Assembly: GCA_964387645.1 (NCBI GenBank)
Contig: CAYLYM010000012.1
Location: forward strand, 1 to 54,261
DNA from: CAYLYM01 sp964387645
GTDB taxonomy: Bacteria; Calditrichota; Calditrichia; RBG-13-44-9
Direction: 5' to 3'
Length of the DNA: 54,261 bases
Below, in pieces: positions 17,280 to 26,446 of the stretch. Within the stretch, counting starts at the first letter, position 1. Every line of letters begins with the position of its first letter. The notes under the pieces are model-generated. The model was given only the letters and a program-made list of their open reading frames with translations, ran no database searches and was not told the DNA's origin. A program made the translations under genes and the position numbers.

Positions 17280-17831
17280 TTAAATCTTATCCAAATAAGG
17301 TTCTAACAATTTTTGTAGTTTCTTTTTTGCCCGATGGAGTCTTGATTCTACTGAACTTAAAGAAACTCCTAAAATATCTGCAATCTCCTTATAACTTAAT
17401 CCTTGATAACGGAAAAGGATCAGAGGTATTCTTTGTTTAGCAGGTAATTTTAAAATACAATTCCAAACAATTTTCTCCAATTCACTTTTTTGGAGCCCCT
17501 CTAAAGGATCCTTTTCAACTTGATTGTTTATGTAAGATGTTTCTTCTTCGGTTTTAGCTAAATTAAAAATGTCCATTTCTAAAAGGTTTTGCCAAAACCG
17601 GCGCTTCTTTTGTTTCAGATAGTTTATTATTCGATTAATAGTTATTCTGTATATCCAGGTCGAAATTGCTGAACGGCCTTCAAAACTATCAAGGTGTTGA
17701 TATACCTGAATCCAAATATCCTGAGCGAGGTCCCGAGCAGTTTGTTCATCTCCGAGCATGCGAAAACAAAGATTGAGCACCTTATGTGCTTCAGAATAAT
17801 AAATTTCTTCAAAATGAGAATCTTTCTTCAA
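17280..17831 (-). CDS. ECF-family RNA polymerase sigma factor
   Basis: A 183-residue group IV sigma factor. Region 2 is seen in NLCFRMLGDEQTARDLAQDI and STWIYRITINRIINYLKQKK, with W75-like aromatic residues for -10 melting. Region 4 is LPAKQRIPLILFRYQGLSYK, continuing EIADILGVSLSSVESRLHRA, a helix-turn-helix for the -35 element. An acidic linker (about residues 95-125) joins them. It heads an operon with its anti-sigma factor and two Spy-like proteins, so it most likely controls an envelope or metal stress response. Its own promoter should lie in the 500-base gap upstream, but I could not identify it. Confidence 0.93.
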   Translation of the reverse strand: MKKDSHFEEIYYSEAHKVLNLCFRMLGDEQTARDLAQDIWIQVYQHLDSFEGRSAISTWIYRITINRIINYLKQKKRRFWQNLLEMDIFNLAKTEEETSYINNQVEKDPLEGLQKSELEKIVWNCILKLPAKQRIPLILFRYQGLSYKEIADILGVSLSSVESRLHRAKKKLQKLLEPYLDKI

Positions 17832-18346
17832 TCTTGTAAATACCTACCAGATTAACATAAACATTTCTTCTTCTGATTAGACAATCAAAACCGTATAAAA
17901 TTTCTTTGGAAGTTTTTTTAATTGAAAACATCTTTTTTGACAAATTTAAATAAAGTTTTTGGAAAACCTTTTAAATGTAATAAAAATCTTGTTGAAATAA
18001 TTTAAAATGGTTTTAATTACTAAAGTATTTTTTTAGCCACCTGAACAAAACCTAAGATTCTTTAAATTTTAAAAAGGGAGGTTCAATTTTTTTCATCATA
18101 ACATTACTTTAAAAAGCTAAGGCCTCGGTTTGCTATTTCGATTTATTCTACAATTTATCACGGGGAGATGCATAAAGTTAAAAGCTGTTTTTTCTATAAA
18201 ATATAAACTCTATTTTTCGGCAATTATATTTCGCATACTGAAGTAGTACTTTATTAGAATTTGGAAGGCCAATTACAATAATTTATAGAGAGTTGAAACA
18301 TTTTTTAAAAATAAATTGGGCACAAGGCACCTATATACAAATATTT
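17832..18346. other. Intergenic region between cysS and the ECF sigma operon
   Basis: About 515 AT-rich bases with no convincing gene. A GGGGAG site near 18170 leads only into a 12-codon frame. The region should hold the ECF operon promoter and the end of the cysS transcript, but no hairpin terminator or clear ECF-type -35 stands out. Confidence 0.4.
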
Positions 18347-19807
18347 TTATAATTTAAATTCATATTCCGTTCCTTCAGGTTTGTCAATGAGTTGAATTCC
18401 AAACTTACCTAATTCGTCTCGTATATGGTCAGCTAATTGATATTGCTTATTTTTTCTTAGTTGATTTCGTATATTTATGGTAACTTGAATAATTTTATCA
18501 ATAAGTTCATCTTGAACATTTTGTTTGCGAGTAGCAATATCTTTAGGAATTAAACCAAGAACTTCGCCTGCCAATTTCTGAAATAAATTTTGAATTTCTT
18601 GAAGAAAGGGGGCGTGTAGTCTGTTTGCAGCATTCAGATAAGTATTAACCTCACGTGCAAAATCAAAAAGTACAGCAATAGCACGCGGTGTGTTGAAATC
18701 GTCGTTCATCTCCTCTTCAAAGCGCTTGCGGAAATGATCAACATCAAATGGTGGATCAAATTCTGCCACCTCTTTAGCCGATCTTAAGGATTTTTGAACG
18801 TTGAAAATAGTAGATAACAATTTTTCTAAACCTTTCCCGGCTGATTCAAGTGCAGCGTCACTAAAATCCAGAGCACTACGATAATGGCTACTTAAGATGA
18901 AATATCTTAAAGTCTCTGGGTCGTATTTTTTCAAAACATCTTTAATGGTTATAAAATTTCCCAATGATTTACCCATTTTCACGCCGTTTACAGTAACCAT
19001 ATTGTTATGCATCCAGTAACGTACGAAAGGTTTTCCGGTTGCCGCTTCGGCCTGGGCAATTTCGCATTCATGATGGGGAAAAACATTCTCCAAACCACCA
19101 CCGTGAATATCAAAGGTTTCTCCAAGATATTTCATAGACATGGTTGAGCACTCAATATGCCAACCCGGGTATCCTTCTCCCCAGGGACTATTCCACCGCA
19201 TTAAATGTCCCGGCTCAGCTCTTTTCCACAAGGCAAAATCGTGTGGATGACGTTTCTCTGGATTAACCTCGATGCGTGCACCTGCTTCTAATTCATGCAA
19301 CTTGCGGCCACTCAATTTGCCGTAATCTTTAAACTTTTTCACATCAAAGTAAACATTACCATTTACTTCATATGCATATCCTTTTTCAATAAGCTTCTTA
19401 ATCATTTCAATCTGTTCGGGGATATGTCCAGTAGCACGTGGATATATATTGGCCCGAACAACTCCAAGGGCCGCCATATCATCAAAATAACTCCAGGTAT
19501 AATGCTCAGCCACTTCCATTGGATCGAGTTTTTCCTTTCTGGCCTGTTGCAATATTTTATCTTCCCCTTCATCAGCATTGTCAGTTAAATGCCCCACATC
19601 CGTAATATTTTGAACGTATTTGACACGATATCCTAAATAACGAAAATAGCGCACTACTACATCAAAGCTCACGTAGCTTTTAGCGTGTCCAATGTGAGCA
19701 TCACCATATACGGTTGGCCCACAAACATAGATATGAACACGATTTGGGACTAAAGGTATGAATTCTTCTTTCCTTCTTGTTAAAGTATTGTATATCTTTA
19801 ACGCCAT
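18347..19807 (-). CDS. cysS: Cysteinyl-tRNA synthetase
   Basis: It charges tRNA-Cys. It is a class I synthetase with the HIGH motif as H38-I-G-H41. Zinc ligands are C29, C220, H245 and E249 (VCGPT, HIECS, HHECE). The KMSKS loop reads KMGKS at 277-281, a variant common in FCB bacteria. The C-terminal helical and DALR-type region (about 330-486) is complete. At 486 residues the length is slightly above E. coli CysRS. GGAGGTAG lies about 12 bases ahead of the ATG. It is divergent from the alpha/beta hydrolase gene and probably transcribed alone. Confidence 0.96.
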   Translation of the reverse strand: MALKIYNTLTRRKEEFIPLVPNRVHIYVCGPTVYGDAHIGHAKSYVSFDVVVRYFRYLGYRVKYVQNITDVGHLTDNADEGEDKILQQARKEKLDPMEVAEHYTWSYFDDMAALGVVRANIYPRATGHIPEQIEMIKKLIEKGYAYEVNGNVYFDVKKFKDYGKLSGRKLHELEAGARIEVNPEKRHPHDFALWKRAEPGHLMRWNSPWGEGYPGWHIECSTMSMKYLGETFDIHGGGLENVFPHHECEIAQAEAATGKPFVRYWMHNNMVTVNGVKMGKSLGNFITIKDVLKKYDPETLRYFILSSHYRSALDFSDAALESAGKGLEKLLSTIFNVQKSLRSAKEVAEFDPPFDVDHFRKRFEEEMNDDFNTPRAIAVLFDFAREVNTYLNAANRLHAPFLQEIQNLFQKLAGEVLGLIPKDIATRKQNVQDELIDKIIQVTINIRNQLRKNKQYQLADHIRDELGKFGIQLIDKPEGTEYEFKL

Positions 19808-20078
19808 ATTCTATTCTCTACCTCCAGATTATTTAAATTTTAAATTAAACTTAAAATTATTGATTAAGCAAGAAAATTATATTTCATTTCAAATCTTATA
19901 AATTCTCGGGTCGTTTAAGTTTACGATAAACTACAGGTTTATTTATGATTTTAGGCGAATTTCGGATATTAAAAAAATTAATCTTTTATTCTAACAATTT
20001 TTAATATCAGCGATTGCATTCTTTTTAATTAGTAATTCAAATTGTGATTGTTTATAAAAACGATAAAGATTATTCCAA

Positions 20079-21209
20079 ATGAAAAAGGTTGTTAAAAGAA
20101 AACTCTATGGTCAATATTTCTTTCTAGTACCTTTATTATTTTTTGTTCTTTTTTGGTGCTTTTTCATTCTATATCGTGAATATCTTATTCATCAGACAAA
20201 GTCACAAACTGCTATTACAACGCCCTATGGCATTGACACGTTGATAAAAATTCCGATAGGCGGATATAATCAATGGGTTTTAATCCGTGGTGAGAACCGT
20301 CAAAATCCTATCCTTTTATACCTTCACGGTGGTCCAGGTGCATGTCTCTTTCCATATGCAAGGCAAATTGGAAAAATGACTGAAATAGAAAAATATTTTG
20401 TAGTAGCATATTGGGAACAACGAGGTACAGGTAAATCTTATCATCCCAATATACCTGATTCAAGCATGACTATTGAACAACTTATCTCTGATACTCATGA
20501 TATAAGTCAATTCTTAATACGTCATTTTAATCAAAAAAGAATTTTCCTTATGGCCCGTTCCTGGGGAAGCCTTATCGGAATGTTAACGATCCAAAAATAT
20601 CCTCATCTTTTCTATGCCTATATTAGCATTGGACAAATGGTTGCACCTCTTGAAAACGACCAACTGTCTTTTGAGCAGACAGTTAGGCTTGCAATGAGTT
20701 TTCAAAATCATAAGGCATTAAAAGAATTAAATAAAGTAGGTCCTCCTCCTTATGATTATCGGAATTTACTTATACAAAGAAAATGGCTTACTGAGTTTTA
20801 TTCTAAAATAATGAACGAGAAAAATTCAGCTAAAATAACCGGTTATTATACTTTGCTCCGGTACTTATTGGCTACACCAGAGTATTCTGTTTCTGATTTA
20901 ATCAGAATAGGTTTCGATCCATACTTTGCTCTCAGACAATTATGGAATAAAAATTTTTACCAGTACAATTTATTCGAATTAGTAAAACGAGTGGAAATTC
21001 CGGTCTATTTTTTTGCCGGTAAATATGATTATTTTACTTTTTCTGAATTGGTACAAAAATTTTATGATCAATTAGAAGCCCCAAATGGTAAATATTTTTT
21101 CTGGTTCAAGAATTCAGGACATCATCCTGAATTTGAAGAACCCGAAAAATTTCGGAATATTATTCGTGATGAAATTGTTAGGCAATTTTCTGGAGAACAG
21201 ATATATTGA
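20079..21209 (+). CDS. Membrane-anchored alpha/beta hydrolase, proline iminopeptidase-like
   Basis: A single N-terminal membrane helix (about residues 13-32) is followed by an alpha/beta hydrolase domain. HGGPG at 83-87 forms the oxyanion hole, as in proline iminopeptidases, and YWEQRGTGKS follows. The nucleophile elbow is ARSWGS with Ser161; the first glycine of the usual GxSxG is alanine. Later FFAGKYDYFTF supplies the acid and NSGHHPEFEEP the histidine of the triad. The cap region (about 180-290) is helical. It probably acts outside the cytoplasmic membrane on short peptides or esters; the true substrate is unknown. The ATG has no clear ribosome site. A strong terminator follows 65 bases downstream. 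Confidence 0.8.
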   Translation: MKKVVKRKLYGQYFFLVPLLFFVLFWCFFILYREYLIHQTKSQTAITTPYGIDTLIKIPIGGYNQWVLIRGENRQNPILLYLHGGPGACLFPYARQIGKMTEIEKYFVVAYWEQRGTGKSYHPNIPDSSMTIEQLISDTHDISQFLIRHFNQKRIFLMARSWGSLIGMLTIQKYPHLFYAYISIGQMVAPLENDQLSFEQTVRLAMSFQNHKALKELNKVGPPPYDYRNLLIQRKWLTEFYSKIMNEKNSAKITGYYTLLRYLLATPEYSVSDLIRIGFDPYFALRQLWNKNFYQYNLFELVKRVEIPVYFFAGKYDYFTFSELVQKFYDQLEAPNGKYFFWFKNSGHHPEFEEPEKFRNIIRDEIVRQFSGEQIY

Positions 21210-21273
21210 TAAAATTTTTTAAATAACCCTAAGTAACTCGAATAGATATCTATACTTTATTCAAATCTTCATT

Positions 21274-21304
21274 AAAAAGCTCTTGGCTCCGCCGAGAGCT
21301 TTTT
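21274..21304. terminator. Bidirectional hairpin terminator between hydrolase gene and tRNA-Thr
   Basis: AAAAAGCTCTTGGC pairs with GCCGAGAGCTTTTT around a TCC loop: a 14-base stem with one G-T pair, an A-run before and a T-run after. It can end the plus-strand hydrolase transcript and the minus-strand tRNA transcript. Confidence 0.88.
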
Positions 21305-21313
21305 AAATTTAAG

Positions 21314-21386
21314 AGCCACCGATCGGACTCGAACCGATGACCTGCTGATTACGAATCAGCTGCTCTACCAACTGAGCTACGGTGGC
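21314..21386 (-). tRNA. tRNA-Thr (anticodon CGU)
   Basis: On the minus strand the gene begins GCCACCGTAGCTCAGTTGGT and ends with the matching CGGTGGC acceptor arm plus a T discriminator. The D-arm, the anticodon stem CTGAT/ATCAG with loop TTCGTAA (anticodon CGT) and the T-arm CATCGGTTCGAGTCCGATC are all intact. The CCA end is not encoded. Confidence 0.97.
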
Positions 21387-21579
21387 CTTTTACCATTTTA
21401 ATTATCAGCGCAAATTTAATCCCAACGCACTTTTAAATCAACTGAAAAGTTATTCAGAATTTTGATAATAGAAATTGCTCATTTCATTCACTATTCCGAA
21501 TGAGAGTCGCGCAATCAGTCATTATGAATTCATCATTTTAATTTTTCGGAGCAAAAGACATAATCAAATTTATCTGATT

Positions 21580-22956
21580 TTAAGTAACGATATACCGAAT
21601 AATAAAAAGAGCAGCAAATAACACTATTAACCAATGTACTTGCTTTAATTTGCCAGTAAATAGTTTTAATAGCGTATACGAAATAAATCCAAAAGCAATA
21701 CCCTCAGTAATACTAAATCCGCTGAAAGGCATCATTACAATCGTCAGAAATGCCGGTATTGCTTCTGTAAGATCATTCCAATCGATTCTGGTTACGCTAC
21801 TCATCATTAAAAATCCTACAATAATCAATGCTGGAGCAATAACGGGATAGAGCTGTAAATCCAGTACACTTCCATCCGGTAAAGTCATCTGATAAAAGTA
21901 CGTACTGCCTATCATGGAAACTACTGGTGCAAAAAATAGAGCTACAATAAACAATAGCCCAGTAACAATATTTGCAAAACCTGTACGTCCTCCTTCCGAA
22001 ATACCTGCAGCACTTTCGACATAACTGGTCACTGTGGAGGTTCCTAAAATAGCTCCAGAAATAGTTGCCAATGCATCGGCTTGAAGGGCTTGTTTAGAAC
22101 GGGGCAATGATCCATCTTTTTTGATAAATCCAGCTTTTTCGCTGACGCCGATCAAAGTACCAATAGTATCAAAAAAATCCAGGATAAAGAAAGTAAAAAT
22201 TATCGTGATGAATCCTACGTTAAAAGCTCCCGAAATATTGAGTTTGAAAAATGTGGGGGCAATAGTTGGTGGTGCTGAAAGAATGCCCTGATATTTGGTC
22301 ACTCCGGCTGGAATTCCGACCAGAGCAGTTGCCAGAATACTCCACAAAATAGCCCCCTTTACTCGCAACACTAAAAGAATGGCCATTAACAAAGTCCCAA
22401 ATAAGGTTAGAAGAACCGGTGTGCTTTTAATATTACCAAGGGTCAATAATGAGCCAGGGGAATCAACTACTATGCCACCCCATTGGAAACCAACCAGTGC
22501 AATTAATAATCCGATTCCAACAGCAATGGCATTTTTTAATGACTCCGGTATTGCCATAATCAATTGGTGAATGAATGGCGTAAAGGAGAGAATTAAGAAT
22601 AAACTACCGGAAATAAAAATGGCTCCCAAAGCGATCTGCCAGGGTTCGGTACCAGTCCCTTCTTTCAGGCTTAATGTGATAATCGGTATAGCAGCAAAAG
22701 CAAAATAAAAATTATGTCCCATTGCTGGAGCCTGGGCAATTGGGTAATTCGCTAATAATCCCATGAGTATTGTCCCAATGGCACTAGACAGGCAAGTTGC
22801 CACAAACACAGCACCTCTATCCATACCACAGGCCGATAAAACAGCAGGTTGTACAAAAATAATATAGGCCATTGTCATAAAAGTAGTTGCACCAGCTATT
22901 ATTTCTGTTTTCATCCGGGCGTTTCTTTCTCGAAAATGAAATATTTTTTCAAACAT
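21580..22956 (-). CDS. NCS2-family purine (adenine/guanine/hypoxanthine) permease, AzgA/PbuG type
   Basis: A polytopic inner-membrane transporter of 458 residues with about 12-14 helices. Family landmarks are TEIIAGATTFMTMAYIIFVQ near the start and YPIAQAPAMGHNFYFAF (substrate-site motif). TVTSYVESAAGISEGGRTGF and NDLTEAIPAFLTIVMMPF follow. These place it with AzgA/PbuG-type purine permeases rather than UraA/XanQ carriers. AGGAGG eight bases ahead fixes the ATG at 22956; an upstream TTG (22980) would include the ribosome site itself. The proximal 48 bases show no purine riboswitch. Fits with purine nucleoside phosphorylase at 50-51 kb in purine salvage. Confidence 0.9.
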   Translation of the reverse strand: MFEKIFHFRERNARMKTEIIAGATTFMTMAYIIFVQPAVLSACGMDRGAVFVATCLSSAIGTILMGLLANYPIAQAPAMGHNFYFAFAAIPIITLSLKEGTGTEPWQIALGAIFISGSLFLILSFTPFIHQLIMAIPESLKNAIAVGIGLLIALVGFQWGGIVVDSPGSLLTLGNIKSTPVLLTLFGTLLMAILLVLRVKGAILWSILATALVGIPAGVTKYQGILSAPPTIAPTFFKLNISGAFNVGFITIIFTFFILDFFDTIGTLIGVSEKAGFIKKDGSLPRSKQALQADALATISGAILGTSTVTSYVESAAGISEGGRTGFANIVTGLLFIVALFFAPVVSMIGSTYFYQMTLPDGSVLDLQLYPVIAPALIIVGFLMMSSVTRIDWNDLTEAIPAFLTIVMMPFSGFSITEGIAFGFISYTLLKLFTGKLKQVHWLIVLFAALFIIRYIVT

Positions 22957-23004
22957 TCCCCATACCTCCTTTTCTCTCAATTTTAAATGAGTATTACAAT
23001 TAAT

Positions 23005-23472
23005 TCAAGATTGGATATATGGCTTTTCGATTTTTTCTAACCAGGAATATTTTAATTTTTTATCATAACGTTTTTGTTTAATACGCTTCTCTTCAATTTT
23101 TTCTATTGAATGATGTTTTCCTTGATCTATTCCTCTGCAGAATTGTTTTAGTTGTGACCACCGGAAATGGGATTTAAGATTTTCCGGCCAAAAAGGAAAT
23201 GTCCGACACTGAAGCGGGCGTACGGGATAGATGATACATCGGTTATCTTCAAGGAAAATACATTCTTTCTGTGCATTCTCTCGCAGTTCAACTTTCTCTT
23301 CTGCAATAGCACAATATTGTTTGAGAAACTCTTCTTCTTTAATGCCTAAATAAACAGATATGGCCGAAACTTCATCCGGTATAATATCTACTCTGCCTTC
23401 GGGAAGACGGCAACACTCTCCGCATTCCATGCAAGTAAAATTTAATCCGTTCTGGTAAAATTTTTTATTCAT
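23005..23472 (-). CDS. YkgJ-family cysteine-cluster protein
   Basis: A putative zinc- or iron-chelating protein (UPF0153/YkgJ). Its first motif is FTCMECGECCRLPEGRVDI (CxxCxxCC), followed by CIFLEDNRCIIYPVRPLQCR and FPFWPE, the usual cysteine pattern C...C..Y..RP..CR.FP. About eight cysteines are conserved. The function of the family is not established. The ATG at 23472 is chosen because GGGAG lies seven bases upstream; a longer frame from 23514 adds 14 unsupported residues. It lies 48 bases upstream of the permease and may share its transcript. Confidence 0.85.
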   Translation of the reverse strand: MNKKFYQNGLNFTCMECGECCRLPEGRVDIIPDEVSAISVYLGIKEEEFLKQYCAIAEEKVELRENAQKECIFLEDNRCIIYPVRPLQCRTFPFWPENLKSHFRWSQLKQFCRGIDQGKHHSIEKIEEKRIKQKRYDKKLKYSWLEKIEKPYIQS

Positions 23473-23764
23473 AATACGCTCCCAACAGAGGAAAAAATAT
23501 TTTTCAGCGGTCATTTAAGCAAATGGATTATTATTTTACTCTAAAAGACAAAAAGCCAGTTTTATCAAAAGATTCATAAAACTCTAACGAAAAGATGTTT
23601 TATGTCATGAATAAAAAGAAAGAATCTCTTAAATGTTACTTATTTTGAAACCCTGTGTCTTGATTCATGGCAAAAAAATTTATTTTTAAAATTAACTCGA
23701 TGATGCATAAAAATAAAATTAATTTTCCATTTGAAAAATAATTTCATTTTTCTATTTTAATTAT

Positions 23765-24273
23765 TATGAACAGTACATTTATCAGTGGCATTTGCTCATT
23801 GAACGTATAAGTTTAGAATATTCTAAAAAACTCCGAGATCACAAAGATTATCATAACCAATTCACAACAATCATTGAATTTTCCCGTTGTTCTGAACACG
23901 GAGGTTACCAGGAAGCATTCCTTCATTTATCTGATGAAATTTTAAAAAAAAGGCCATATTATACGTAGATGTGTCATACGAAGAGTCAAAAAGAAAAAAT
24001 CGTCGAAGATTTAATCCAGAACGGCCGGATAGTATCCTTGGACATGGATTACTCGATGAAAAATTAGAACGCCTCTATAAAGAAGTTGATTGAGAAATGC
24101 TCACTAAAGGCAACTCGGAGTTTATTGAAATTAAAGGCTATAAAGAACCTTATGTGCTTTTTGATAACGAACCAGAAAAAACAGACCGTCCAGAAGTCAT
24201 AGAACTCTATCTGGAAAAAGTAATTGAGAAATTGTGGGAATTGTACCATAGAAATCACAAAGACTCATTTTAA
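23765..24273 (+). pseudogene. Broken, N-terminally truncated kinase-like gene
   Basis: Three plus-strand pieces join into one protein-like sequence. Piece one (23765-23968) includes IEFSRCSEHGGYQEAFLHLS and ends in TAG after a slip in an eight-A run at 23944-23951. Piece two, in the next frame, reads ILYVDVSYEESKRKNRRRFN, then PERPDSILGHGLLDEKLERLY and KEVD before TGA at 24091-24093. Piece three follows in the same frame: EMLTKGNSEFIEIKGYKEPY to HKDSF and TAA at 24271. The TGA sits where a tryptophan fits (EVD-W-E). The pattern resembles a P-loop/uridine-kinase-like family of unknown role, but the ATP-binding N-terminus is missing. The family name is tentative; the disruption is directly seen. 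Confidence 0.6.
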
Positions 24274-24303
24274 CGATATGCAATTTTAAAAAATCTGCCA
24301 ACA

Positions 24304-24654
24304 TTATTTAGATTTTTTATAGTCCCGATACTCTGGTAATGTGAATAGCCAATGGTAAAAAAATCTGAATAATTGGTAAAATATTATCCAGAAAATTATG
24401 TAAGTTGCCAGTGCCTTCCAGAAACTGCCAATGAAAAACCACATGATGAGTATCCAGCTAACGGCAATAATTAGTGCATCGGCCACATGCCATCCATCAA
24501 AGCTACCGTATTTATCTTCAGGGTCCTTGATAAATTCTTGTATCCAGCCCGGAAGTCTGGTAAAAATACTGATGTCATAACGAAAACTAATGACATCTCT
24601 GACCGTCTTCATTACCAAAATAATGAATAAACCAAATAGGATATATCCTAACAT
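24304..24654 (-). CDS. Small integral membrane protein of unknown function
   Basis: I do not recognise a family. The 116 residues contain about three membrane helices (residues 1-17, 62-80 and 81-103). A short loop after the first (FRYDISIFTRLPGWIQEFIK) and a charged tail (PEYRDYKKSK) follow. AAGGAGA before the ATG shows a real translation start, and the low-complexity pattern does not look like chance. It is separated from RNase G by a terminator-like hairpin, so it is likely transcribed alone. Confidence 0.65.
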   Translation of the reverse strand: MLGYILFGLFIILVMKTVRDVISFRYDISIFTRLPGWIQEFIKDPEDKYGSFDGWHVADALIIAVSWILIMWFFIGSFWKALATYIIFWIIFYQLFRFFYHWLFTLPEYRDYKKSK

Positions 24655-24717
24655 AAGGGTCTCCTTTCTTTAAAATAGAACTTAGAATAATCTGTGCAGG
24701 CAAAAGGAAGAAAATTT

Positions 24718-24745
24718 AGGCCTGCTTTTTATTTTCAGCAGGCCT
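24718..24745 (-). terminator. Terminator downstream of RNase G gene
   Basis: AGGCCTGCT and its complement AGCAGGCCT form a 9-base stem with a 10-base loop; on the minus strand AAATTTTCTT follows. It lies 86 bases beyond the RNase G stop codon. Confidence 0.7.
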
Positions 24746-24830
24746 GATTAATTAAATTTTTTAATTATAGAAAATGTGAAAATAAATCATTTAAAAAATT
24801 ATCATCAGGATGTTTACCTGGAATTTAAAG

Positions 24831-26354
24831 TTAACTAAATTTTTCAGTCACATCTTCTCTTGTTTTTTTAACCAGAATACGAAATTCATGCGGTTTGAGT
24901 GCTTCATCTATTTCAGTGTCAATTTTAATCCAATATTTCCACATTAAGCGAAGCCTTCGACTAATGCGTTTATTGTTCAAATATTCAACCAGACTGGGAT
25001 GGGCACGTATAATAATACGTCGGTCATAATCCGTAGCAATATAACGACGGATAACTCGTTCGATATTCGCCAGAACGGTTCCGGGTGTAGGAATCAAACC
25101 TTTTCCTGAACAAAGCGGGCAAGGTTCATTGATGTTGTAGATCAGACTTGGTCTGATGCGTTGACGAGTCATCTCGACCAATCCAAAGCGGCTCATTTCA
25201 GCCATTCGTGAAATGGCCCTATCGTGAGCAAATTCTTTCCGTAATTCATTTAGTACTTTCTCTTTATTCTCTTCAAGCTCCATGTCAATAAAATCAATTA
25301 CAATTAAACCACCAATATCCCTTAAACGGAGTTGTCTGGCAATTTCACGTGCTGCTTCTAAATTGATCTTTAATGAATTGCGCTCGTGGTCTTTTTTACC
25401 AAAATATCGCCCGCTGTTTACATCGATAGATGTCAATGCTTCGGTTTGCTCAATAATAATGTAACCTCCGTTTTTCATCCACACCTTCCGTTCAAGGCTA
25501 CGTTGTAATTCCCGTTCAACATTAAATACATCGAAAATTGGCTGTTTAGATTTGAAATACTCAACTCGATTTAATAGTTCTGAACCGACTTCTTTGAGAT
25601 ACCGGGTAATTTCCCTATACATTCTACGCGAATCTACAACCACTCGATGGACATCTGATGTGAATAAATCTCGGATAACACTGGATGCCATACCTAAATC
25701 TTTAAAAATTAATTTAGGCGGATTAGCACGTTTAATTTCTGCCTGAATTTTATTCCATATTTTCAACAGTTTTTGCAGGTCCTGTTCAATAATCGATTCA
25801 TCCTTGCCTTCGGCAACGGTTCGAACGATGATGCCAAAATTTTTCGGACGAATTTTTCGGCAGATCGACCGTAGCCTTTTTCGTTCGCGTGAACTGGAAA
25901 TTTTTCGTGAGACCCCTACCCTGTTCTGATTCGGTACCAGAACAATAAATCGTCCTGGTAAGGTGAGTTCTGTGGTCACACGCGGTCCCTTCGTACTGAT
26001 CGGCTCTTTGATTATTTGCACTACAATTTCCTGACCGTTTCTCAATAAATCGGCCGGATCGATATCCTGCCCTAAACGCCCATCTTCTGGGACTTCATCA
26101 TCAATATCTGCAAATAATTGATTCACCTCCGAACCCATATCAGAAAAATGCAAAAATGCGTCCTGTTCAAATCCTATATCGATAAAAGCAGCTTGCATAC
26201 CTTTTACAACCCGGCGAATTTTTCCTTTATAAATGTCGCCGACCATACGTTCGTTATCTGGTCGTTCGACAAAAATTTCTACTAACTTTTTATTTTCAAG
26301 TATGGCTATTCGTGTATCTTCATTGGTCGAATTAATAATAATTTCTTTTTTCAT
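24831..26354 (-). CDS. rng: Ribonuclease E/G family endoribonuclease
   Basis: It cleaves single-stranded AU-rich RNA for rRNA maturation and mRNA decay. An S1 domain spans about residues 37-130. The catalytic core has TSIDVNSGRYFG (metal ligand D311) and LIVIDFIDME (D354). The zinc-link CPLC is at 412-415 and GLVEMTRQRIRPSL precedes it. The 507 residues match RNase G, with no long RNase E scaffold tail. The ATG at 26354 has AGGA and AAGG just ahead; an in-frame GTG seven codons upstream is less likely. It lies 92 bases after the radical SAM fusion gene, a neighbourhood conserved in many bacteria. Confidence 0.93.
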   Translation of the reverse strand: MKKEIIINSTNEDTRIAILENKKLVEIFVERPDNERMVGDIYKGKIRRVVKGMQAAFIDIGFEQDAFLHFSDMGSEVNQLFADIDDEVPEDGRLGQDIDPADLLRNGQEIVVQIIKEPISTKGPRVTTELTLPGRFIVLVPNQNRVGVSRKISSSRERKRLRSICRKIRPKNFGIIVRTVAEGKDESIIEQDLQKLLKIWNKIQAEIKRANPPKLIFKDLGMASSVIRDLFTSDVHRVVVDSRRMYREITRYLKEVGSELLNRVEYFKSKQPIFDVFNVERELQRSLERKVWMKNGGYIIIEQTEALTSIDVNSGRYFGKKDHERNSLKINLEAAREIARQLRLRDIGGLIVIDFIDMELEENKEKVLNELRKEFAHDRAISRMAEMSRFGLVEMTRQRIRPSLIYNINEPCPLCSGKGLIPTPGTVLANIERVIRRYIATDYDRRIIIRAHPSLVEYLNNKRISRRLRLMWKYWIKIDTEIDEALKPHEFRILVKKTREDVTEKFS

Positions 26355-26446
26355 AACCTTTCCTACTACCTCCACTTCATATTCGAATGCATACTACACC
26401 AGTATCGCCATGGGAAAATTATTTAATGAACTAAAACAAAGATGGG

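Noticed and set aside
22957..23004. Purine riboswitch ahead of the purine permease
   Set aside because: The gap to the next gene is only 48 bases and shows no aptamer-like stem-loops.
24091..24093. TGA read as tryptophan (recoded genetic code) in the kinase-like remnant
   Set aside because: TGA serves as a normal stop elsewhere in the window (hisS and trmJ end with it), and the same gene also has a frameshift.
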